From Yamagishiella unicocca (taxonomy: Eukaryota > Chlorophyta > Chlorophyceae > Chlamydomonadales > Volvocaceae), in the NCBI GenBank assembly GCA_003116995.1, contig BDSL01000142.1, positions 1 through 64,000 of the forward strand: DNA of 64,000 nt. Direction: 5' to 3'. Made by a program: the position numbers and the translations under genes. Below are positions 57,501-64,000 of this stretch, piece after piece (position 1 is the first letter of the stretch; each line of letters opens with the position of its first letter). The notes under the pieces were generated by a model, which saw nothing but the letters and a program-made list of their open reading frames with translations, did no database searches and was not told the origin of the DNA.

Positions 57501-60500
57501 CCTCCTTGAAGCCTTACAGTAGGCAGCTGGGTGGGAAGGAGGGACTCATTTCTGATAGCATCTATCATGCGCCCAATGCACGCCGCTGCATTCATCCATG
57601 CGTGCACCCTGTGTGCGCCCTGCGTGCTGTGCTGAACCACACGCGCATGCATGTGGCAACCATGATGCACAGCCCAGGCGCCCGCGCCACATCTGATGCC
57701 ACCCCTGCTGCCTTTGCTAGAGCGCACCCCGTCTGTCACAGCTTCCTTGTTTGCGCCGGCCTGGAGCAGCTCCCGCACGACCTCCACATGGCCATTTGCA
57801 GCACAGGAAATAAGAGGTGTCCAGCCGCCCTGGTGATGGCAGGTGGCAGTTGGAGACAGGGGTGGCATCATTTATTTGTCTGTTGGTTGCTATATGTTGC
57901 GGCTAGCAGGTAAGGGGTGGGTATCGTTGTAGCTCAATTGGGAGAGCCCGGAAAATCCAATCCTTGTGGCCTGGGAGATCCCAGGTTCAATTCCCACATG
58001 GTGCGGCACAGGAGATGCAGATTCGAATCCTGCCACCGATCCCGATGGTGCGGGCAGCCAATAGCCATCGGTGTGGTTAGGGAGGACTAACTCTAGTAAG
58101 AGTCATTGGGGCTTAGGCCAGAGACGGGAGCGTGTGTGTCCTACGGGCGGCTCAACCATCAAGTACACTCAAGTACACCAAGCATGGCGGCATGCTGGAT
58201 ATGGAGCTGGCTATGGAGCTGGCGGAAGACCGGTTTCCGGAGAGCGCTTGAATCTCAATAATTGATACAAATATGAGTTAGCGATGTGGCAGGAGCACCA
58301 GCCTCCGGCGAGTTGCACTAACTGGTCGTGTTCCACAGCGACAATGTGGCGTGGGCCTTAGCGATATGAGGTGGATTGGTACTGGTGGCGCGAGCGCATA
58401 GGGTGTACTGATGCCCTCACCCCATGCAACCAAGTATGTCCCAAATCCAAGCCCACCTACCTGCTGCACCCCAGTGAGTGCCACGGGCTGCAATAATTCT
58501 GGGGCTTCAGCCAGCTTGGAGGGTCTAACTTCTGATGGCATCCCATCCCATCCATGACCCCACCCACACCCGCTCATCCCGCCATGCATGCATGCCCCGT
58601 CATGCATTCAGCAGAGGTGTCGCAGTCCCACCCGTACCGACGCCCATGTACTAGTGACTTATTATGCACTGACACAGCTGCCATCTCGGCTCTAATCTGG
58701 ACGCATTTTACACTTCTTCTTCCCAACAGATGCCATCACCTATATATCTATCACCATCGCTATGTACCTGACCATAAGCCCCAATCACCGACAGATGCAT
58801 CAGAATGCCTCATCATTGCTGCGGCCTGACATTATGCACGAATGGGTCGCCATTCGTGTGTGTGTGTGACAACACACGGAGCACCGCCCAACCAGATGCC
58901 CCAGCCCCTTATTACTTTTTAAGTTGCTACCTATCATCAGACCGCACCTTGTCTGCAGCTTCCTTGTTCGCGTTGGCCTGGAGCAACGCACGCACAACCT
59001 CCACGTGACCCTTGGAAGCACCATGGATCAGCGCCGTACTGCCACTCTGTCAGTTAGTTGGTGGTGCGGTTGAAGGCAGGGCGGGATGGTGCGGTTGATA
59101 AGGATCGGAACTTAACAGCGGCACACAACTTATAGCTTATATTTGGCACAGTTGTCTGGCATGCAGGTTTCACTGCATTACTCATCGCAATCAATAATTA
59201 CGTCAGTGACCCAAGCCCTACCTACCGACCTGTTGCGCCCCAGCGACGTGACTAAAACCCTTCCTTGAGGCCTTACAGTAGCCAGCAGCAGCTGTAAGGG
59301 CCACATTACTGATAGCACCTATCGCTCGCCCCAATGCACGCCGCTGCGTTCATCCATGCGAGCACCCTGCGTGCTGTGCTCCACCATGCGTGCAATCTCG
59401 CAGCATGTACCTGCCCTGTCTGCACGGAGGTTTGGAAGACTCACCGCTGCCGACCTCTGGACTACTTCACAAATACATCGCAATATATCGCTGCTATCCA
59501 TCTTGCCAGAAGAACCGATAGGTCTATCACTGTTCATAGCTATAGTCCACATGCATGCACATGGCGACAGGGGCTTGCAAACCAGTGATGCCGCTCTATT
59601 TGTACCAGCTACACCACACTCGCCGCACGTGCATGATGCCGCCCTATCCTGGGCGGGTGCACCATCACAGCCGCTTCAGTACCCAAATGCTGCCTGCCTG
59701 CATGGGTCAGGCGCAATGTGGCAACGCCCTCCACATCTGATGATGCCACCCCTGCCATGCCTCAGAACGAGCGCACCTACCTTGTCTGTCACCGCTTCCT
59801 TGTTTGCACCGGCCTGGAGCAACACCCGCACGACCTCCACATGGCCACCATAAGCGCAGCAAATAAGAGGTGTCCAGCCGTTCTGGCAGGTGGCAGTTGG
59901 AGACAGGGGTGGTATTCTTTGTCTGTCGATCTGCCGGGCGGTCAGTTGGTTGGTATATGTTGAGGCTGGTGGATGGACGGGTGAGGGCTCGGTCAGTATG
60001 TTGTGCACGCCATTAGATGATGCCACCGCCACACTTGGCGGCTCCCTGTTGAATAGCATCTGCGGCTAGCATATATATGGACTCCATCCATCCATACATC
60101 CCATGCAAGAACGTCCCAAATCCAAGTAAGCCCACCTGCACTCTCACGGACACAAATTGCCGTGATGATAAGACCGACAGCAGGTGCGCCACAACACCTC
60201 GCTGCCACAACCTGGTATGAAGCACGCCTGGTTCATCATACACGTACGTATGGCAACGCGTACATATGGTACGCCGCCCAGCCAGATACCCCAGCCCCTT
60301 ATGGCAACGCGTACATATGGTACGCCGCCCAGCCAGATACCCCAGCCCCTTATGTATGTTGATTGCCAACGCACCTTGTCTACTGCTTCCTTGTTGGTGC
60401 CAGCCTGGAGCAGCGCCCGCACAACCGCCACGTGACCGCTGGCAGCTCCTGCAGAAAGTGGCGTCCCGCCATCCTGTCAGCAGTTGGCAGTTCAGAGACA

Positions 60501-63500
60501 GGGGTGGCACATTTGTCTGTCAATCTGTCATGCGGTCAGTTGATTTGTTGGAACATGCTGAGGCTGGCAGGTGGCTGGGGGCTCGGTCGGTATGCTGTGG
60601 ACGCCCTTTATCTGCTGTTGTACTACTACGCCTTAAAAAAGGTCTTGCAAGCGGGTATCTATTCTCGATCCATCCTTGTAGCGCCCATGGTATAACACCC
60701 TCACCGACTGCACCATCCTTACATGCACCCCGCCACATCCACTCACCCCGCTGTGCCCCATCCACCATGCAGCTGAGGTATCGCAGTCCCATTATATGAC
60801 CTTGTACTAGTGACTCATGCGCTGATGCCATTTATTTCGTTCTCATCTGGCTCTACTGCATGTGTTTCCACTCCTTTTCCCAAGCAATAGATAGATGCCA
60901 CCGCTACCACGCAGCACAAACACAAATCACAGTGATTATAAGATAGACCGACATTTGCGCCGCAACGCCTTACTGCTGCTGCAACCTGACATAATGCGCG
61001 CATGGGTTGTCATGCGCCTGTGGCAATGCACGTAGGTAGCACCGCCCAGCCATCCAAGTACCCCAGCCCCCTATATATGTTGCCACGTCTCGCTCAGGGC
61101 GCACCTTGTCTGCTGCTTCCTTGTTCGTGCCGGCCCGGAGCAATGCCCGCACAACCTTCACATGGCCATTGGAAGCACCGAGGATCAGCGCTGTACTGCC
61201 TCTCTGCTGTCAGTTGGTGGTGGCGGTTGGAGGCAGGGACGCCGGCGCGGTTAGTTACGTAGTTCATAATAAGGCGTAATATCCCCTACCTCGAGCCACA
61301 CACAATAGGGATCTATAGTGGGGTATGTGCTTGCAAACAACAATTGTTTGTAACCCGCAGGATTCCCTTCTCCGGTCCTACCAGACAACCTGAATCTCTT
61401 GCATCAGACATTGGTAGATAGGGGACGCCATCACGTTCCCATATTGGAACTTGGCAGCAGCACGCAAATAACACGTATTTGGCACAGGCGTCTAGCATGC
61501 GAACTTCATTGTGTTACTTAATAAGGTCAGCAGTGACCCAAGCAAGGCATGCCTCTGGCACCCCAGCGACATTATTACTAAGACCCTCCCTTAAAGCCTT
61601 AGCCAGCTGGGAGCTCGCTCGCCTATATGCACGACACCGACCACACCCATCCATGTGTGCACCATATATAATTACTCCACCACGCGTGCAGTCTAGCAGT
61701 ATCCCTACCAAACGGCTATACGATTAAGTTTATCGACCCCCTTCGGGGAAAAAGGAACACCCGTAAGGAAATTGGAAATATACCAACATCCCCAGAGGGG
61801 ATGTATGTAGTTTCGTTCCCATTCGGGACAAGGGGTGTTGGCTTTCTTGAACGAAGCCAGAAAAAGGGCGGGGCCCGCCCCCTAAATCCATACAGGCGGT
61901 TGCTTCGTTGTCGTAAGGGCTGCTGTACGCCTCGAATAGATAGGCGTGCGACGGTCGGCACAGCCAAGAGCCGACACCCCTTGACTTATTAGGTAGGGGC
62001 TGTGATGGCTCGCTTGAACTAACAGGCTTCCGACGGTTGCCACAGCCGAGAGCCGACACCCATTATTTGTCGTAAATAAGGGTGGTACGTAAGACTCCCC
62101 AAACGCCAACCCGCATGCATGGATGGGAAGCATCATGCAGCCGGTTGTGATTGGATGGAGTTGAGTAGTTACGCAGGTTTTGGATTTGGTAATAGTAGCA
62201 GCAGTAACAGTACATACACCCTCTCCACGCACATACATACATATATACGTGTCCTCGCTCGTAAGTTGAGTGCGTCTCCGTCCTCACAGGTCCTTATTAC
62301 TCAGCAGCGTTACGTACCAAATCATTGCGAGGCTTTTGCATGTCAATCATCGCCGAAGTGCCGGCTGGCACAGCCGAGCGTGCCACGTACGTACGGGAGG
62401 AATTATAGAATGAACGAACCGGCAATAATGACCGTGTTCCCATGCATGTTCCCAAGAATGGCCGGCTAGCCGGTCATGGCCGTGTTTCTGTGTTCCAGCC
62501 TTACGTCCCCATATAATACTGCCCAAAATCACCCCAAGCTTTCGTTAGCACCGTACATTTCGTTACCGGGCCGGATTCAGGCCGCGGGACCAAGTCCTCA
62601 AGCATCAGCAGGGAATAATAATGGGCGGGAACATATATACAGCAGCCGTGTATGTTCGTTCCCACGCACCCATCCAACAATTATGTGTTTACCATAGACT
62701 TAATGTTCTTGCCTAGGTCATACCTACCGCAACCCATGCACCTTGTATCAGCGCTGTGAAACGCGCTAATACTACCCACACGGACAGGAACAAGCCATAA
62801 AATGCTGGGAACACGTTCATGACATACATGCACCGTGTTCCCACCAATAATCCCCGTGTTCCCACCCATTCCCCCGCTCATATCACCCGAATGGATACCT
62901 ACATATTAATATATATATGATGACGTCTACGAACGATTAGATGTGTCCGGATAACTAACTGGAAAGGTGGGAACACGGCCTAAAATGCAGGGAACAGGGT
63001 TATGACATGCAGGGTTCGTTCCCCGATAACCCTCGCTCGTGTTCCCAGCGATTCCCCCACCAATATCACCGGCATGGATATCCAGTACCTTTTAATATGA
63101 CGTCTAATAACGATTCGATGTGTCCGGAAAATTTTACTGCATGGTAAACTGCAACAAGGCGAGACTGCTAAGAAGCACCTATCTAAGTCAACTTATGGGA
63201 GTACTTGCCCCGGTTTGGTGCCCCGGTTTGCCCCGGTACCGACCCCGGTTTGCCCCGGTTTGCCTCAAATCAGAGTACTTCAGCTCTGTGATATCTGGGT
63301 TATATAGCTCTGTAACACTAATGGCTGTGTGAGGCTTACACTTGTCTCTTGAGCACGAGCGCTGTTAGTTACAACTCTGTGGACAGTACACATTCAGCGA
63401 TAGACACACGCACATCCACATACAACGCCGCCCTAGATAAATGGGTGCGCTTCAATGCCAAATGATGCCTGCCTGGGGCAAGCACATGTGGCAACCATGA

Positions 63501-63669
63501 TGCACCACCCAGACGCCCGCCCGCTACATCTGATGCCACCCCTGCGGCCTCAAACAGAGCGCACCTCGTCTGTCGTCGCGGCGTCCTTGTTTGCGCCGGC
63601 CTGAAGCAACACCCGCACGACCTCCACTCCACCACCGGAAGCACCACAAATAAGCGGTGTCCAGCCGTC
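51491..63669 (-). CDS. Ankyrin-repeat protein, 3' part, one repeat per exon
   Basis: Fourteen - strand exons form one open reading. In transcript order: 63,565-63,669; 61,105-61,203; 60,375-60,473; 59,781-59,882; 58,948-59,046; 57,728-57,829; 57,196-57,294; 55,878-55,976; 54,971-55,066; 54,610-54,711; 53,721-53,822; 52,822-52,917; 51,967-52,068; 51,491-51,574. All are multiples of three and phase 0 at both ends. Each begins after an AG acceptor and most end at a GTGCGC/GTGCGG donor. Each of the first 13 encodes one ankyrin repeat of 32-35 residues of the form xGxTPLIxGAxNGHVEVVRxLLQAGxNKEAADK. The last encodes a half repeat (DGKTVLDYVGDNVELQ) and the stop. Joined length in the window is 461 residues, and the 5' end lies beyond 64,000. 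Ankyrin arrays mediate protein-protein contacts; the partner and cell location are unknown. Symmetric exons explain how repeats could be added without breaking frame. Whether all exons are used, or the region contains more than one gene, needs transcript data. Confidence 0.8.
51967..52068 (-). CDS. Ankyrin exon 13 (34 codons)
   Basis: Reads DGKTPPLIQGAVNGHMEVV. A proline is inserted in the TPL turn. The end is ANKDAADK. Acceptor GACAG, donor GTGCGC. Confidence 0.78.
52822..52917 (-). CDS. Ankyrin exon 12 (32 codons)
   Basis: Reads DGKTALIMGASSHVEAV. The glycine before the conserved histidine is deleted in frame. The end is ANTDTADT, so NKEAADK has drifted. Confidence 0.78.
53597..53702 (-). 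mobile_element. ATT-tailed short element, copy 2
   Basis: Reverse complement of the element at 49,136-49,231, with the same hairpin and a seven- to eight-unit ATT/AAT tail. The paralogous intron positions beside exons 7 and 8 read agttgccacctatc without interruption. Here the same sequence is split after agttgcc, so the insertion and its possible 3-base GCC duplication are visible. Confidence 0.68.
53721..53822 (-). CDS. Ankyrin exon 11 (34 codons)
   Basis: Reads SGGGTALIYGAVNGHVEVV, with one extra glycine relative to exons 7 and 8. An ATT-tailed element sits in the intron immediately downstream of its donor (53,597-53,702). Confidence 0.8.
54610..54711 (-). CDS. Ankyrin exon 10 (34 codons)
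   Basis: Reads EGWTPLICCAANGHVEVV and ends NKEAVTDE. 'WTPLI' lineage, close to exons 6 and 9. Confidence 0.8.
54971..55066 (-). CDS. Ankyrin exon 9 (32 codons)
   Basis: Reads GGWTPLISCAANGHVEVV and ends VNKEAAK, missing the aspartate before the terminal lysine by an in-frame deletion. The intron to exon 10 is only about 260 bases, the shortest in the gene. Confidence 0.8.
55566..55621 (+). mobile_element. 5'-truncated ATT-tailed element, copy 3
   Basis: Carries only the 3' part of the family (cccccttaacacacgctatg to the ATT run). It is flanked by a duplicated attcccaacagat (about 55,542 and 55,620). The paralogue near 56,930 has that motif once and no insert. This is the pattern of a truncated target-primed (LINE/SINE-type) insertion. 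Confidence 0.65.
55878..55976 (-). CDS. Ankyrin exon 8 (33 codons)
   Basis: Encodes the same peptide as exon 7, within a duplicated block (about 55.4-56.5 kb versus 56.8-57.6 kb), so the two derive from a recent exon-plus-intron duplication. Confidence 0.8.
57196..57294 (-). CDS. Ankyrin exon 7 (33 codons)
   Basis: Reads SGSTALIYGAANGHVEVV and ends GVNKEAADK. The predicted peptide is identical to exon 8. The acceptor is the weaker GATGAAG rather than GACAG, as in exons 8 and 11. A further in-frame ATG-AAG precedes it. Confidence 0.8.
57728..57829 (-). CDS. Ankyrin exon 6 (34 codons)
   Basis: Reads GGWTPLISCAANGHVEVV and ends NKEAVTDG, with G replacing the usual terminal K or E. The SINE-like element at 57,924-58,260 lies in the intron just upstream of its acceptor. 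Confidence 0.8.
57924..58260 (+). mobile_element. tRNA-derived SINE-like element
   Basis: The head resembles a tRNA: A box tagctcaattggg (57,930-57,942) with a closable D arm, and B box ggttcaattcc (57,984-57,994). The anticodon arm does not fold properly, and cctgggagatcccagg (57,970-57,985) is a perfect palindrome instead. A second B-box-like gattcgaatcc follows at 58,020-58,030, suggesting a two-unit head, then about 230 bases of unrelated body ending in AT-rich sequence. The exact 3' end and target duplication are not resolved. It sits in an intron of the ankyrin gene on the opposite strand. Confidence 0.62.
58385..58424 (+). repeat. Fragment of the ATT-tailed element (5' part)
   Basis: Matches only ggtggcgcgagcgcataggg through ccctcacc of the 49,136 copy and stops before the tail, so it is a fragment. 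The hairpin is partly lost (agggtgt ... tgccct). Confidence 0.5.
58948..59046 (-). CDS. Ankyrin exon 5 (33 codons)
   Basis: Reads SGSTALIHGASKGHVEVV and ends ANANKEAADK. Acceptor GACAG, donor GTGCGG. The upstream intron sequence is close to those before exons 7, 8 and 11. Confidence 0.8.
59781..59882 (-). CDS. Ankyrin exon 4 (34 codons)
   Basis: Reads NGWTPLICCAYGGHVEVV and ends NKEAVTDK. The donor is GTAGGT instead of the usual GTGCGC; GTGCGC follows four bases later. 'WTPLI' lineage. Confidence 0.78.
60248..60356 (+). repeat. 53-base tandem duplication in an intron
   Basis: The segment beginning atggcaacgcgtacatatgg is repeated twice head to tail with a period of about 53 bases. It is otherwise part of the intron block shared with other ankyrin introns, where it is single. 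Confidence 0.75.
60375..60473 (-). CDS. Ankyrin exon 3 (33 codons)
   Basis: Reads DGGTPLSAGAASGHVAVV and ends TNKEAVDK. A more divergent repeat, with SAG in place of IxG. A 58-base direct duplication (atggcaacgcgtacatatgg onward, about 60,248 and 60,301) sits in the intron downstream of its donor. Confidence 0.75.
61105..61203 (-). CDS. Ankyrin exon 2 (33 codons)
   Basis: Reads RGSTALILGASNGHVKVV and ends TNKEAADK. Acceptor GACAGCAG, donor GTGCGC. Belongs to the 'STALI' exon lineage. Confidence 0.78.
61722..62075. other. Organelle-like, palindrome-rich insertion candidate
   Basis: AT-richer than its surroundings and packed with short GC hairpins typical of volvocine organelle intergenic DNA: ccccttcgggg (61,737-61,747), acatccccagaggggatgt (61,786-61,804), a gttcccattcgggac motif (61,816-61,830) and gggcggggcccgccc (61,866-61,880). 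Two diverged copies of a 33-base motif containing agccgacaccc lie at about 61,948 and 62,029. No organelle gene is recognisable. Confidence 0.4.
62428..62900 (-). mobile_element. Palindrome-rich transposon-like element, copy 2
   Basis: The reverse complement corresponds to 36,766-37,060: the ggccggctagccggtcat palindrome region (about 62,458-62,478), the aagctttcg region, and the gtgttcccaccaataatccc region (62,828-62,850). The central part (about 62,550-62,790) is longer than in copy 1. Confidence 0.5.
62870..63130 (-). repeat. 178-base tandem duplication of the element end
   Basis: The sequence from cgctcatatcaccc through gacgtctac to gatgtgtccgg (ending 62,950) is repeated with about 178-base spacing, ending near 63,127. 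Both copies keep gattMgatgtgtccgg. The second copy ends the palindrome-rich region. Confidence 0.6.
63204..63266 (+). repeat. CCCCGGTTTG short tandem repeat
   Basis: Five to six imperfect copies of ccccggtttg, some shortened or reading ccccggtacc. It lies in the long intron between ankyrin exons 1 and 2. No coding signal. Confidence 0.7.
63565..63669 (-). CDS. Ankyrin exon 1 in window (35 codons)
   Basis: Starts DGWTPLICGASGGGVEVV. The usual GH before VEVV is GG here, so the conserved histidine is lost. The end is ANKDAATTDE, two residues longer than most. The 2.36-kb intron after it is the longest of the set and contains the transposon-like and organelle-like insertions. Confidence 0.75.
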
Positions 63670-64000
63670 CTGTCGTGGCAGTTGGAGACAGGGGGGCCCC
63701 TAGTCGTCTATTTCCAAACGGTCAGTTCTTGCGTGTGTTGCTTGAGACTGGCAGGCTAGGTGTGTGGGGGCTCAGTCGATATGCTCTGAACGCACCCAAG
63801 CTAACCCAATCAACTAAGCCCACCTGCACACACCTCAGCTCAGCACCTACGTACCACGGGCTACAATGGCTCCGGAGCCAGCTGGGAAGCAAGTAGGGTA
63901 TCCAAACTTAATGGCATTGCTTACACTAGCGACTCACACTGCACATACATACAGTATCTTCCACGTCTCCTTCCCATTAGGTGCGTGCTGGCACAGCCAC

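Overview
The window looks like nuclear DNA of a volvocine green alga (Chlamydomonadales, related to Chlamydomonas/Volvox). The evidence is the very GC-rich sequence, proline-rich PPSP-type rod motifs, short-intron genes with CAG/GT splice borders, a plant-type beta-carotene hydroxylase, a volvocine-style class III nucleotide cyclase relic and ankyrin units ending in NKEAADK. The species cannot be fixed from the sequence alone. Gene models below were built by hand from splice borders and protein motifs, with no transcript support.

Positions 1-34,947 are one giant GC-rich array. Its base unit is a 15-mer family reading SPAPP / PPSP on the + strand. These build about 0.4-kb subunits that each end in a recurrent CTCAGCTGACGTC box, and the subunits build a higher-order repeat of about 9.1 kb. 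Five near-identical 1.0-kb 'B blocks' of ordinary complexity interrupt the array (starting at 6,962, 16,048, 19,205, 24,890 and 33,912). Each begins with GTAGGTGAG and ends with CTGCAG at the junction with PPSP sequence, so it looks like an intron amplified together with its flanking rod exons. Recurrent in-phase stops make the array as a whole unlikely to encode one protein.

Positions 34,948-50,100 are mostly low-information DNA with dispersed repeats. They contain one complete gene, a five-exon chloroplast beta-carotene 3-hydroxylase (CHYB, 38,014-40,606, 307 residues). They also contain two gene relics: a frameshifted, truncated class III adenylate/guanylate cyclase catalytic domain (47,888-49,443, +) and a lone ABC1/UbiB-like kinase exon (49,963-50,049, -). 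Minisatellites, palindromic elements and a TTTAGGG-like tract lie around them.

Positions 51,491-63,669 on the - strand carry the 3' part of an ankyrin-repeat gene with strict one-exon-one-repeat architecture. Thirteen phase-0 exons of 32-35 codons are followed by a 28-codon terminal exon with the stop. The gene continues upstream beyond the window. Its introns hold duplicated blocks, a tRNA-derived SINE-like element, short ATT-tailed retroelement ends (two of which can be recognised as insertions by comparison with paralogous introns), an organelle-like palindrome-rich stretch and copies of a transposon-like family also present near 36.8 kb.

The three recognisable gene families (carotenoid hydroxylation, cyclase relic, ankyrin protein) show no shared pathway. 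The window is best read as a repeat-dominated chromosomal region.
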